A stretch of 64,000 nucleotides of DNA from Pseudoclavibacter sp. CFCC 11306 (GTDB lineage: Bacteria > Actinomycetota > Actinomycetes > Actinomycetales > Microbacteriaceae), in the NCBI RefSeq assembly GCF_008831235.1, contig NZ_WBKF01000003.1, forward strand, positions 124,001 through 188,000, in the 5' to 3' direction. The position numbers and the translations under genes are program-made. Numbering within the stretch: the stretch's first letter is position 1; each line of letters opens with the position of its first letter. Below are positions 22,902-32,176 of this stretch, piece by piece. Below the pieces are notes generated by a model that did not search any database, was not told where the DNA came from, and was given only the letters and a program-made list of their open reading frames with translations.

Positions 22902-25704
22902 CGGCGTCTCCTTCCAGCAGCGAGAGTGCCGACGACGTCTCGGCCTCGTCGCGCAGGCGGCCGGTCGGCAGGCTCAGCGCGAGGAAGAACAGCAGCACGA
23001 TCGCCTGCGGCACGATGAGCCACCAAATGCTGGGCCCGGAGTCGGTCACCGCAGTCGATCCAGTGACGCGCCACAGCTGACCGATGTCGCTGCGACCAGC
23101 CGGCTCGAGCGCGGTGTTGGCGTCAAGCACCGAGCTCACGCGATCGGTCGAGACGGTGGAGTCAGCGGCGCGCAGCAGGACGAAACGGGCCCCCATCTGG
23201 TTCAGCGCGTCCGTGGGATCGTAGCCGCTGTAGCTCGCCAGATTCGACACGGTCGATTCGACCTGCTGCCGGCCGTCGTCGAGGCTTCTCGCGCTGATCA
23301 CTTGACGATGTCGGCCCTGCAGCGTGCCGAAGAACGCCGACGGAGTCGTCGTCGCATCAAACGACCCGTCGGGATTCGCGACGATCTCGAGCACACGCCC
23401 GCCGGGGGCGTTGCGCTCTTCGGCCTGAACCAGCGCCGGAGCGGTGTTCGCGACCGCCCCCACGGCCCCGCCCTGACTGATCGCCAGCGCTCCCGGCGCG
23501 GCGATGCCCACGGCGACACCGCAGACGGCGACGGCCGCCGCTGTCTTCGCCAGGCCGACCCGTGCGCCGACAAGCGTGCCCGAGATAGCCACCAGCAGGA
23601 ACAGCGTCGCCGCAGAGAGCAGCGGGGTCGTGTCCCAGGTGCTGGGCGCTCCGAAGACCCGGATCGACGTGATCCCTGACAACACGACGGCCAGTGCACC
23701 AGTCGCCGAGAACAGGACGAGACCGATGAGGACGCGTCCCCAACGATGGGTGAAGAGACCGACCAGCCCGATGACGATGAGCACCGCCGCCGAGATCGCG
23801 GCGACAGCCTGTGCGACCAGCGGTTGGCCGTCGAGAGCAGGAACCAGGGTCTGCCAGAGCCATGGAGCGGATCCGGGCAGCAGCAGATCAAGGGGATCGT
23901 TCGGGCCGCTGGACGGCAGCGAGCCGCCGATGGAGAGGAGCCCCAGCCAGTCGTGAGTCACGACTGCGTCGCGCACCGGCCCCACCCAGACCACGAGGCT
24001 GGGGATCAGCACCGCCCAGAGAGACCGCAGCAGTCGGTGTGCGAAGACCGACCAGACGAGGATGCCCGCCAGCAGGACGATCCATCCGATCGGCGAGCAG
24101 GCGCTCAGCAGGGCGAGCCAGAGGCCCGCAGCGGCTGCGCGACCAATCGAGCGCTCTCGACCGTTTCCGGGGCGGGCCACCGCGAGCAGAGAGCCGACCG
24201 CCAGAGGCAGCACGATGTGGAAGACCGTCGGTGACAGGTCTCCCGAGACGAGCGCCTGCACGAACACCGGTGACAGCGCCCAGACGACAGCGCCGACGAT
24301 GCGCACCCAAGACGTCTTCGACAGCGCCCGCATCAGATACCAGCCGGACGCGAAGGCGAGCGGCATCGCTGTCAGCAGCAGGAGCACAATGACGGTCGAC
24401 GGATGCCAGAACGTGAGGGCGGAGAGCAGAGTCCACAGGGCGGAGTTCGGATCGGTCATCAAACCGGTGTCGACGGCACCGAAGTGCTGCAGCGAGAAAA
24501 GCGAGGTGAAGCTCGCCCACCAGTCAGGCCGCAGCGGCTCGACTGCGCCGCCCGAGACCTCGCCTGCGGCGATCAGGCGCCACAGCAGCAGCACGTTGAA
24601 CGCCCACAGCGCGAGAGCGACCAGGGGGGCCTTCGAGCGCCAGAACGGCACCGTGTCATCGTCGTCGACGTCGGTGTCGATGAAGAGAGCCTCTTCACGC
24701 TGATCGGCACGCAGTCGGTTCACGCTGCCCGCTGAAAGCAGCAGCGGTTCGATGGCCGACCATGGGGCGACCGAGGCATCGGCGATGCGTCTGCGGTGCG
24801 CGGCCACACGGCCGCGACTGAACATGGCGGTGACAGTGGCTGCCCACTCCCCTGCAATCAGTCCGGGACGCTTGTCGAAGAGGTGCTGCAGAGTTCGCCC
24901 GAACGCGATGAAGGGCAACGCAAGCCACAGAAACACTGCACTTGTGCCGGTGGTGTAGCTGAGCCGACGGTACAGCTGCGCCCAGCGCACCTGGCGATAC
25001 TTCGGCCGACGCGTCCGCGCGGCCGGAGTGCTGCTGCGTTCGCTGAGACGATGATGCGCCACACGGGCCGAAGGCACGGTGACGACACGAGCCCCGGCGA
25101 GGCGCGCACGGATGCCGAGGTCGAGTCCGTCGTCGCTGAAGGCCAAATTGGTGTCGAGGCCGCCGAGACGCCTCCACAGCCCGCCTTGGATGAGCATGCC
25201 GGCCGTGCCGACGGCGAGCACGTCGGACTGCGTATCGAACTGCGCCTGGTCGAGCTCCCCTGCGGCGGGGCTCACCTTCTCGCCGCGGGTCGTCATCGTG
25301 AGGCCGAACTCGTCGAGATGATCGGGACGGTCGGCGTCGATCAGCTTCGGCCCGAGCAGCAGCGCACTCGGCGACCGATCGTGCTCGGAGAGAAGATGAG
25401 CGAGAGCGGTGGGCTCGGGCGTGCTGTCGTCATGCAGGAGCCAGAGCCAGTCGTCATCCTGCAGATCGGGGATGACAGCGTCGACGGCGTCGCCGACAGC
25501 TGCACCGAACGATGTGTCTGCTCCGGTGCGAACGATGTAGTTGACGCCGCCGGCTCTGGCGACGGCTGCGGAGTCGTCGGTTGATGCGGTGTCGACGACG
25601 ATGACTGGCACCTGCACCGTCTGCTGGCGCAGGCCCGTGAGTGTGTCAGCCAGCTGCGACGCACCGTTGTGCACGACGACGACGGCGAAAATGCGTGCGC
25701 TCAT
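22891..25704 (-). CDS. Large GT2 glycosyltransferase with polytopic membrane domain
   Basis: The 937-residue protein joins an N-terminal GT2 (GT-A) domain to a long membrane region. The first ~240 residues show VVVVHNGASQLADTLTG, VVDTASTDDS, a DDD-type metal site in LWLLHDDSTPEP, and AFSDDGLDLGIRARLAGAR. From ~245 there are about a dozen hydrophobic helices, ending with SIWWLIVPQAIVLLFFLAL near residue 895. This resembles actinobacterial cell-wall glycosyltransferases placed between whiB2 and the DUF5719 gene. Donor and acceptor cannot be deduced. The start at 25704 is 16 bp past whiB2, with only a distant AAAGG. Confidence 0.85.
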   Translation of the reverse strand: MSARIFAVVVVHNGASQLADTLTGLRQQTVQVPVIVVDTASTDDSAAVARAGGVNYIVRTGADTSFGAAVGDAVDAVIPDLQDDDWLWLLHDDSTPEPTALAHLLSEHDRSPSALLLGPKLIDADRPDHLDEFGLTMTTRGEKVSPAAGELDQAQFDTQSDVLAVGTAGMLIQGGLWRRLGGLDTNLAFSDDGLDLGIRARLAGARVVTVPSARVAHHRLSERSSTPAARTRRPKYRQVRWAQLYRRLSYTTGTSAVFLWLALPFIAFGRTLQHLFDKRPGLIAGEWAATVTAMFSRGRVAAHRRRIADASVAPWSAIEPLLLSAGSVNRLRADQREEALFIDTDVDDDDTVPFWRSKAPLVALALWAFNVLLLWRLIAAGEVSGGAVEPLRPDWWASFTSLFSLQHFGAVDTGLMTDPNSALWTLLSALTFWHPSTVIVLLLLTAMPLAFASGWYLMRALSKTSWVRIVGAVVWALSPVFVQALVSGDLSPTVFHIVLPLAVGSLLAVARPGNGRERSIGRAAAAGLWLALLSACSPIGWIVLLAGILVWSVFAHRLLRSLWAVLIPSLVVWVGPVRDAVVTHDWLGLLSIGGSLPSSGPNDPLDLLLPGSAPWLWQTLVPALDGQPLVAQAVAAISAAVLIVIGLVGLFTHRWGRVLIGLVLFSATGALAVVLSGITSIRVFGAPSTWDTTPLLSAATLFLLVAISGTLVGARVGLAKTAAAVAVCGVAVGIAAPGALAISQGGAVGAVANTAPALVQAEERNAPGGRVLEIVANPDGSFDATTTPSAFFGTLQGRHRQVISARSLDDGRQQVESTVSNLASYSGYDPTDALNQMGARFVLLRAADSTVSTDRVSSVLDANTALEPAGRSDIGQLWRVTGSTAVTDSGPSIWWLIVPQAIVLLFFLALSLPTGRLRDEAETSSALSLLEGDADDV

Positions 25705-25720
25705 CTAAGACTGCTGCCTT

Positions 25721-26038
25721 TCAGACTGCACGCCTTCTGAGCTTTCTGCGCTCACGCTCACTCAGACCACCCCAAATACCGAATCGCTCATCATTCTGAA
25801 GAGCATACTCAAGGCACTGGGCGCGCACTTCGCAGGATGAGCAGATGCGCTTCGCATCTCGGGTAGAGCCGCCCTTCTCTGGAAAGAACGCCTCTGGATC
25901 GGTCTGGGCGCACAGCGCCTCAGACTGCCATTCGAGCACGCCGGCTTCGCGATCATAGCCGGTATAGCCGGCCACACCGCGCAGAATGGGGTCGTCGAAC
26001 CAGTCGTCAGGCACCGCGCTGAGATGCTGCTCGGCCAT
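25721..26038 (-). CDS. whiB2: WhiB-family iron-sulfur regulator, WhiB2/WhmD type
   Basis: The 105-residue protein carries the four cluster cysteines (ALCAQTDPEAFFPEKGG, CSSCEVRAQC) and the signature FGIWGGLSERERRKLRRR. These match WhiB2 (WhmD of mycobacteria, WhiB of Streptomyces), which controls septation and cell division. AGGGAGG lies 8 nt before the ATG. The promoter just upstream contains a perfect palindrome, so an extra regulator may act on it. Confidence 0.96.
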   Translation of the reverse strand: MAEQHLSAVPDDWFDDPILRGVAGYTGYDREAGVLEWQSEALCAQTDPEAFFPEKGGSTRDAKRICSSCEVRAQCLEYALQNDERFGIWGGLSERERRKLRRRAV

Positions 26039-26087
26039 GCAGGTGCCTCCCTCTGTGCAGATGGTGTGTAAGCAATTCGACCTGTCT

Positions 26088-26117
26088 AATTACACCCGTG
26101 TAATTCTCCTGAGTCAA
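26088..26117 (-). promoter_or_regulatory. whiB2 promoter with overlapping palindromic operator
   Basis: On the minus strand TTGACT (26117-26112) and TGTAAT (26094-26089) are spaced 17 bp apart, a good housekeeping-type promoter. A perfect inverted repeat with arms AATTACAC and GTGTAATT and two central bases covers 26088-26105, overlapping the spacer and the -10. That is a repressor-type position. A leader of roughly 44 nt with a strong Shine-Dalgarno follows. Confidence 0.6.
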
Positions 26118-26218
26118 GTCGAACCGCATCGGAAACCGGGCTGCCGACAGGTCGTCATCGACACCGCATCCTCGAAACGGCGAGTCCTTCGCATCCGCGT
26201 CGAGCAGACACCAGTCGG

Positions 26219-26232
26219 TATAGTTGGCTCTC
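26219..26232 (+). promoter_or_regulatory. -10 box of galE, predicted leaderless
   Basis: TATAGT at 26219-26224 is followed by 8 nt and the ATG at 26233; no Shine-Dalgarno is present. This is one of the best -10 matches in the window. Confidence 0.55.
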
Positions 26233-27216
26233 ATGGGAACTCTGATTACCGGCGGTGCCGGGTACATTGGCGCACATGTCGTCCGTCTGCTGCAGGAGCG
26301 TGGCGAACACGTCGTCGTCGTCGACGACCTCACGACCGGGGCAGCCGATCGAGTCGGTGACGCCACGCTGCATCAGTTCGACATCTCGGCCGCCGGCGCG
26401 AACGAGCGACTCGCTGGCATCATGCGCGATGAGCAGATCGACTCTGTCGTCCACTTCGCGGCGAAGAAGCAGGTCGGCGAATCGGTCGAGCGTCCGCTCT
26501 GGTACTACCGCCAGAACCTCGACGGTCTGAACAACGTCCTGCAGGCGATGGTCGACGCAGATGCGCAGAACATCGTCTTCTCGTCCTCCGCAGCGGTCTA
26601 CGGCGAACCCGACGTGGCCGTCGTGCCCGAAGACGTCGTCTGCCAGCCGATCAATCCCTACGGCCAGACCAAGTTCGCGGGTGAATGGCTGATCGACGCC
26701 GTTGCTCGCGCCCACGGCATCCACGTCGCCAAGCTGCGCTACTTCAATGTCGCGGGCTCAGGCTGGGACGACCTCGGCGATCCGGCCATTCTGAACCTCG
26801 TTCCCATGGTGTTCGACCGCATCGCCCAGGGAAAAGCGCCGCTCATCTTCGGCGACGACTACCCCACCCCCGACGGCACCTGCGTGCGCGACTACATCCA
26901 TGTCTACGATCTGGCCGACGCACATCTGAGCGCACTCGCCTATCTCAAGGGCGACGACCGCTCAGAGTCGACCTTCAACATCGGCACCGGCAGCGGTTTC
27001 AGCGTGCGCCAGGTGGTCGACGAGATCCTCAAGGTCACCGGGAGCGATCTGGTGCCCGAGGTGCGCGGCCGGCGGGCGGGCGACCCTCCGCAGCTCATCG
27101 CCGACAGCTCGCGAGTGAATCAGGTGCTGGGCTGGCACGCCAGCCACGACCTGTCTGATATCGTGACGAGCGCCTGGCAGGCCTGGCTCGTCAGCCACCC
27201 CGGCACTGAGGTCTGA
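26233..27216 (+). CDS. galE: UDP-glucose 4-epimerase
   Basis: The 327-residue extended-SDR enzyme interconverts UDP-glucose and UDP-galactose. It shows the NAD motif GGAGYIGAHV at the N-terminus, Ser in FSSSAAVYG, the catalytic pair in NPYGQTKFAGE (YxxxK), and the C-terminal FNIGTGSGFSV. A TTG at 26224 is in frame, but the ATG at 26233 gives the standard N-terminus MGTLITGG. It probably supplies galactose donors for envelope polysaccharide, in line with the neighbouring glycosyltransferases. Confidence 0.94.
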   Translation: MGTLITGGAGYIGAHVVRLLQERGEHVVVVDDLTTGAADRVGDATLHQFDISAAGANERLAGIMRDEQIDSVVHFAAKKQVGESVERPLWYYRQNLDGLNNVLQAMVDADAQNIVFSSSAAVYGEPDVAVVPEDVVCQPINPYGQTKFAGEWLIDAVARAHGIHVAKLRYFNVAGSGWDDLGDPAILNLVPMVFDRIAQGKAPLIFGDDYPTPDGTCVRDYIHVYDLADAHLSALAYLKGDDRSESTFNIGTGSGFSVRQVVDEILKVTGSDLVPEVRGRRAGDPPQLIADSSRVNQVLGWHASHDLSDIVTSAWQAWLVSHPGTEV

Positions 27217-27279
27217 GGCTCGGCCTGCACCGCATCCCACATACACCGACAGCAATGCGATGATCGCACAGGAGGACAG

Positions 27280-28416
27280 ATGACGCAGCTTCGCGTGGTC
27301 ATCGACAATCTCTTCGATGCCGACCCCAGCGGAGTGACCCGTTACACCACCGAGATCACGCGCGCGCTCATTCGGACCGCGGAGAACGGCGATACGGTCA
27401 GCGGTGTCATCGCCTCGCACCCGCAGGAGCTCACGCGACGGCTCGAGTCCCAGTTTCCGGGACTCGACCGTCTCATCCGACTGCCTGCCAGCAGCAGTCA
27501 GCTCGCGCTGGCATGGAACATGGGCATTCCGCCGCGACTGCTCAGCGACGGCACGACGCACTCGCCGACGATGCTGGCTCCGTTCTTCTCGCACAACCGC
27601 ATGATCGAGCCCGGCGTCCAGACCGCCGTGACGCTGCACTCCGGGGCGATCTGGACCGCTCCGGAGACGCTTTCACGCCGTGAGCGCATGCGAATCGGCC
27701 GGCTGCTGAAACTGACCGAACGATACGCCGATGCGATCGTGGTCACACACCACGAGCTGGCGCATCTGGTCGATCAGAACACGCGCATGGGCGACCGAGT
27801 GCAGGTCGTGCCGGTTTCTCCTACCCGCCATCTCGTCGCCCGCGGATCGGTCGCCGGGCGCGCTCGCGAGCTGGGCTTTCCCGATCGATTCCTGATCGCA
27901 TTCGCCAGCGAACGGCCGGCCAGCCTGCGACTGCTGCTGGCTGCCTACGCTCAGGCGCATCTCGAGGAACCGCTGCTGCTCATCGGCCGCCAGGATCCCG
28001 GCCAGACCCCGGCCTCGCGAATCATCGCCGACTCCGGGCTGAACGCCGATCAGGTGCGGCTTCTCGGCGAGGTCGACGACGAAGCCCTTGCCGTGCTGAA
28101 CACTCGGGCCAGCGCTCTGATCTACTTCGGCGACGGAGACGCCCTCGGGCTGCCGCTGTTCGATGCGATGGTCGCTCGCACCCCGGTCATCTACCCGAAT
28201 GCCGAGTCGCTGCTCGAAGTCACGGGGGGCGCCGGCCTCAGCGTGCCTTTGGAGGGTTCGTCACTGGTCGACGGCATGGCCGCAGCCATGCGCACAGTCA
28301 TGACTGACAAAGAGGCGGTCAAACGTCTCGCGCAGGAGGGCGCCGATCGCGCTCGCTCGTTCACTTGGGAAGACTCTGCGCGCGCCATTTGGGCGCTGCA
28401 TCGCAGCCTGGCCTGA
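27280..28416 (+). CDS. GT4-like glycosyltransferase
   Basis: The 378-residue GT-B-type protein begins with VIDNLFDADPSGVTRYTTEITRAL, the acceptor-side glycine loop of GT4 enzymes. Its C-terminal donor-binding half shows LLGEVDDEALAVLNTRASALIYFGDGDALGLPLFDAMV. The usual EGFGLPxLEA (E-x7-E) signature is altered to D-x7-D here, so activity should not be assumed. AGGAGG precedes the ATG at 27280. It follows galE by 63 bp and may be cotranscribed. The substrate is unknown. Confidence 0.8.
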   Translation: MTQLRVVIDNLFDADPSGVTRYTTEITRALIRTAENGDTVSGVIASHPQELTRRLESQFPGLDRLIRLPASSSQLALAWNMGIPPRLLSDGTTHSPTMLAPFFSHNRMIEPGVQTAVTLHSGAIWTAPETLSRRERMRIGRLLKLTERYADAIVVTHHELAHLVDQNTRMGDRVQVVPVSPTRHLVARGSVAGRARELGFPDRFLIAFASERPASLRLLLAAYAQAHLEEPLLLIGRQDPGQTPASRIIADSGLNADQVRLLGEVDDEALAVLNTRASALIYFGDGDALGLPLFDAMVARTPVIYPNAESLLEVTGGAGLSVPLEGSSLVDGMAAAMRTVMTDKEAVKRLAQEGADRARSFTWEDSARAIWALHRSLA

Positions 28417-28501
28417 TCACGGCTTAGAGGGCTTAGAGGCGGATATCCGCACTCCGAGGTGCCGGTCGATTTCGCCGCTGGCCTGGCGGGCGCCGATGCC
28501 C

Positions 28502-29824
28502 TCAGCCCTCACCGCGCGACCGAGCGATCACGTCGGCCACTGCGGCATCCACTTTCGACCAGTCCAGGTTCGACTCGGGGAAGTCGGGCGGGACCAGCTC
28601 AAGGCTGTTGATCGGCAGCTTGCGAGATTTGTCGGCCAGCGACACCAGCGCCCCGATCGAATTGCGCGGAGCGTCGGTGTTCACGAAGTCGGGGCTCGCC
28701 TCGGCGATCTGCTGAAAGTTCGTGAGCAGCGTCTGCGGGGTGAACTGCTGGATCAGCGCCTCCTGCACCTGCCTCTGCCTGCGCATGCGATCCCAGTCGC
28801 TGGTCGTCTTACGACTGCGCGCGTACCAGAGCGCCGTCTCACCGTTCATGTGCTGACGTCCGGCTTCGACAGACCCGTGGTAGACGTGATGGGTGTCACT
28901 GCCGTCGACGAAGTCGAGATGCTCGGTGACGTCGATGTCGACACCGCCGAGAGCGTCGACCATCTTCGAGAAGCCGTTCATGTCGATCATCACGTAGTAC
29001 GGCACGCGAAGCCCGGTGACGCCCGACGCGATGTCCTTCATCGCCTGGATCCCCTGCTGAAAGCCGGTGTCGTCATGGATGTCTGGGTAGAGCCCCGTCT
29101 TGACCTGCGTGACGTATGTGTAGCCGCCGTTGGCCTTCCACGACCGTGGGTACACGCCCTTCAGCGGCGACCCCTCCGGCAGTCGCACCGGATGCAGGTC
29201 GCGCGGGATGCCGATGATCGCGGCCTGCCCTGACTTCGCATCGACGCTCACGACAGAGATCGAATCGGGACGCATACCGTCGCGGCCTTCGCCCGAATCA
29301 GCGCCGAGCAGCAGGAAGTTGTATCGGCCGTCGACCGCTTCGAGCTGCCCCTGACCCTTGAACAGATCGTCGAAGAGCGACCGCGCCGAGCCGATGTACT
29401 GCACGGCGCCATATGCGCCGAAGAGGGTCGCAGCGAGTCCGACCACGGTGACGAGGCTCAGCGCGGCTCGTGCGCCCGGCCGCACCCGGCCGATCTTCGC
29501 CGTGCGAAAGGTGTCGACGGTGAGGAGCACCCACAGCAGCACCCAGGCCACGATGAGCACCTGCAGCGCCGTGAGCGTCCAGACGTTGAGCGCCACCGAG
29601 GTGAACCCGGCGAGGTTGTTCTTCGACCAGATCAGCGCAGCGATCGCACCGGCGACCATGATGAGCCAGGCCCCGAAGCCGATGCGACCGAGTCGTCGAT
29701 TGCCGGTCAGCAGCTGCGGGGTTCCCGGCAGCAGAAAGTTCAGCACGACGAGCCACCAGGCACGTCGCCGCATCAGCGGCTCGTCAGTCTGGTTCGGGGT
29801 GCGCAGTGGGGTCTGGTAGGTCAT
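28502..29824 (-). CDS. LytR-CpsA-Psr (LCP) family glycopolymer ligase
   Basis: The 440-residue protein has three to four hydrophobic helices within residues ~22-145. The LCP domain (~170-400) has LLLGADSGEGRDGMRPDSISVVSVD, the phosphate-binding GIPRD, GGYTYVTQVK, GGVDIDVTEHLDF, and ALWYARSRKTTSDWDRMRRQR. LCP enzymes transfer lipid-linked glycopolymers to peptidoglycan on the outer membrane face. It lies 1 bp after the purE start-side boundary (purE ends at 29826) on the same strand, so it may be cotranscribed with purK-purE. The mycobacterial equivalent in this gene order is cpsA. Confidence 0.93.
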   Translation of the reverse strand: MTYQTPLRTPNQTDEPLMRRRAWWLVVLNFLLPGTPQLLTGNRRLGRIGFGAWLIMVAGAIAALIWSKNNLAGFTSVALNVWTLTALQVLIVAWVLLWVLLTVDTFRTAKIGRVRPGARAALSLVTVVGLAATLFGAYGAVQYIGSARSLFDDLFKGQGQLEAVDGRYNFLLLGADSGEGRDGMRPDSISVVSVDAKSGQAAIIGIPRDLHPVRLPEGSPLKGVYPRSWKANGGYTYVTQVKTGLYPDIHDDTGFQQGIQAMKDIASGVTGLRVPYYVMIDMNGFSKMVDALGGVDIDVTEHLDFVDGSDTHHVYHGSVEAGRQHMNGETALWYARSRKTTSDWDRMRRQRQVQEALIQQFTPQTLLTNFQQIAEASPDFVNTDAPRNSIGALVSLADKSRKLPINSLELVPPDFPESNLDWSKVDAAVADVIARSRGEG

Positions 29825-29825
29825 C

Positions 29826-30329
29826 TCAGTCGAGCGAGCGCTGCAGTCGTGCGTTCTTCTGCTCGACCAGCTCTTCGAGTTCGACGGCGTAGTCGTGCAG
29901 CTGCTCGCGCAGCCCGAGGTCGGAGGCCCCGAGGATGCGCACCGCCAACAGCCCGGCGTTGAACGCGTTGCCGATCGCGACGGTTGCGACCGGGATGCCG
30001 GCCGGCATCTGCACGATGGAAAGCAGCGAATCGAGACCGTCGAGCTTCGCCAGCGGCACCGGTACTCCGATGACGGGCAGCTCGGTCACCGCGGCGAGCA
30101 TACCGGGCAGATGCGCGGCACCGCCGGCGCCTGCGATGATCACCTGCAGGCCGCGACCCGCTGCAGCCGATCCGAATTCCATCAGCCGACGCGGCGTGCG
30201 ATGTGCTGAGACCACTTCGACCTCGTGCGCGACGCCGAAGCGGTCAAGCGCCTCGACGGCCTTCGACATGACCGGCCAGTCGGAGTCGGATCCCATCACA
30301 ATGGCGACTTTGGGGTTCACAGCTGTCAT
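29826..30329 (-). CDS. purE: N5-carboxyaminoimidazole ribonucleotide mutase
   Basis: The 167-residue class I PurE rearranges N5-CAIR to CAIR in purine synthesis. The substrate loop is [11 protein letters not shown] (residues 11-21), with SAHRTP and [11 protein letters not shown] further on. Gene order purK-purE, with an 11-bp gap, is the normal operon. A TAGTCT overlapping the purK stop could give a secondary start of transcription. Confidence 0.96.
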   Translation of the reverse strand: MTAVNPKVAIVMGSDSDWPVMSKAVEALDRFGVAHEVEVVSAHRTPRRLMEFGSAAAGRGLQVIIAGAGGAAHLPGMLAAVTELPVIGVPVPLAKLDGLDSLLSIVQMPAGIPVATVAIGNAFNAGLLAVRILGASDLGLREQLHDYAVELEELVEQKNARLQRSLD

Positions 30330-30340
30330 GACACCCCAGA

Positions 30341-31501
30341 CTACACGGAGAGACTGTCAACGACCTCGGAGCCGAGCGCGCGAGCGGCGTCGCGGGCCGC
30401 ATCCCTCGTTTCGACCAGGTCGAACCCGGTCACGTTGACGTGCCCCATTTTGCGGCCCGGCCGGTACGACTTGCCGTACCAGTGCACTTTCGCCTGCGGC
30501 ACCTCGGCGAGCGCACGGACGAGCGCCTGCTCGTGCTCGGTGCCGTCATGACCGCCCAGCACGTTGACCATCACCGTCACCGGCTGGCGTGCTTCGGGGT
30601 CGCCCAGCGGCAGGTCGAGCACTGCGCGCAGATGCTGTTCGAACTGTCCGGTGACCGCACCGTCCATGCTCCAGTGCCCCGAGTTGTGCGGGCGCATGGC
30701 GAGCTCGTTCACCAGCACACGACCATCGTTCGTCTCGAAGAGCTCGACTGCGAGCGCGCCGGTCACTTCGACGGCCTCGGCGATGGTGGTCGCGATGTGA
30801 CGGGCCTGCTCGACCACGTCATCCGTGGTGTCAGGCGCCGGGGCGATGACCTCGGCGCAGACGCCGTCGACCTGTTCGCTGGCGGCCAGCGCCCAGGCAC
30901 ACATCTCGCCCGAGGGACGCCGCGCCACCTGCTGCGACAGCTCGCGCCGAAAGTCCACGGCCTCTTCGACCAGCAGCGCACCGCCGACTTGGTCGAGCAC
31001 CTCGGCCGCCAGCCAGTCGGACACCTCGCTGCCCGATGAGACCAGACGCACGCCGTGACCGTCATACCCACCACGCGGCGTCTTCACGATCGCGCGACCG
31101 CCGTGCAGATCGACGAAGGCCTGAACCTCGTCCGCTGTGGTCGCCCGCGTCCACTCTGGCTGGCCCAGCCCGAGTTCGGCGACCTTCTGTCGCATCTCGA
31201 TCTTGTCCTGTGCGAAGCGCAGCGCCTGCGGGCCCGGTCGCACGGCGACACCGGCTTCGACGAGGCGCTGCAGCACCGGCTGAGGCACGTGCTCGTGGTC
31301 GAAGGTGATCACATCGACGCCGCGTGCGAACTCGAGCACCTGCTCGGCATCGGTGTAGTCGCCGACCACTGTCGTCGCGAGCTTCGCCGAAGCGCCTTCC
31401 GCCTCGGCGAACACTTTCAGCTCAATATCGAGATTGACGGCGACTGGGGTGAGCATGCGGGCCAGCTGGCCGGCTCCGATGACTCCGACACGATATGTCA
31501 T
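30341..31501 (-). CDS. purK: N5-carboxyaminoimidazole ribonucleotide synthase
   Basis: The 386-residue ATP-grasp enzyme makes N5-CAIR from AIR, bicarbonate and ATP. It starts [12 protein letters not shown], with [19 protein letters not shown] (nucleotide loop), and the metal-binding region [27 protein letters not shown], all standard for PurK. Its ATG overlaps the upstream PH-domain gene stop by 4 bp. Confidence 0.96.
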   Translation of the reverse strand: MTYRVGVIGAGQLARMLTPVAVNLDIELKVFAEAEGASAKLATTVVGDYTDAEQVLEFARGVDVITFDHEHVPQPVLQRLVEAGVAVRPGPQALRFAQDKIEMRQKVAELGLGQPEWTRATTADEVQAFVDLHGGRAIVKTPRGGYDGHGVRLVSSGSEVSDWLAAEVLDQVGGALLVEEAVDFRRELSQQVARRPSGEMCAWALAASEQVDGVCAEVIAPAPDTTDDVVEQARHIATTIAEAVEVTGALAVELFETNDGRVLVNELAMRPHNSGHWSMDGAVTGQFEQHLRAVLDLPLGDPEARQPVTVMVNVLGGHDGTEHEQALVRALAEVPQAKVHWYGKSYRPGRKMGHVNVTGFDLVETRDAARDAARALGSEVVDSLSV

Positions 31502-32166
31502 GGCTGCGGAAACCTCTCTGCGCTCGGGGGCGCAATTGCGAATCGAGGGCCGACGTCGGGGGGCGTCGGTGGCTGCATGGGCTGCGTGGTGATCGCAGCG
31601 AGCTGATATCGGTTTCGGCGTGCACGGGCCTGGGCCGAGCGCTCGAGAATCGCCTCACGCAGGCTGGTCGGGTCAGGCATTGACCTGAGCACGAGCGAGA
31701 ACTGGTCGCCGGCCAGCAGACGGATGTCTCCGCTGCCCCAGAAACGCTGCGAGAGCGACTGGTGCATCTCGACCGAAGAGATCGTGTCGAGCGGCATCTG
31801 TCGCAGCCGTCGACGCAGCACGCCTTCGGTCATGGCCACTGTCTCGTCGGTGAGTCGGCAGGCGCGACCCCGCCATGACATCCACGCACAGAGCAGCAGC
31901 AGCACGATGGCAACGGCGACGACGGCGAGCACCCAGCGCATGGCCCCTGCGGTAGCGCCCCAATACTGCGGCACCGCCCAGGCAGCGGCCCAGAGCAGCA
32001 GCACCGGCAGAATCAGGCGGGTCGCCCTCGCACGCAGACGGATCTCGCGCCGATCGCGCCCGCCGGCCGCCTCGCCGTGTGAGGCGCGGGCGGATGCCAC
32101 CTCGTCGCCGCCGTCGAGTTGCGGCCGCGAGCGGGGCTCCTCTGCGGGTTGCGTGCCGAACGTCAT
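31498..32166 (-). CDS. PH-domain (bPH2/DUF304-type) membrane protein
   Basis: The 222-residue protein has an N-terminal charged tail, two hydrophobic helices around 45-95 (LILPVLLLWAAAWAV and WVLAVVAVAIVLLLLCAWM), and a PH-like domain containing LTDETVAMTEGVLRRRLRQMPLDTISSVEMHQSLSQRFWGSGDIRLL. A Pro-rich tail follows. It is the counterpart of Rv3278c, found in the same order between birA and purK. Function unknown. The start is placed at 32166, omitting 11 upstream codons that overlap the birA end. Confidence 0.82.
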   Translation of the reverse strand: MTFGTQPAEEPRSRPQLDGGDEVASARASHGEAAGGRDRREIRLRARATRLILPVLLLWAAAWAVPQYWGATAGAMRWVLAVVAVAIVLLLLCAWMSWRGRACRLTDETVAMTEGVLRRRLRQMPLDTISSVEMHQSLSQRFWGSGDIRLLAGDQFSLVLRSMPDPTSLREAILERSAQARARRNRYQLAAITTQPMQPPTPPDVGPRFAIAPPSAERFPQP

Positions 32167-32176
32167 GTCAGAAACC

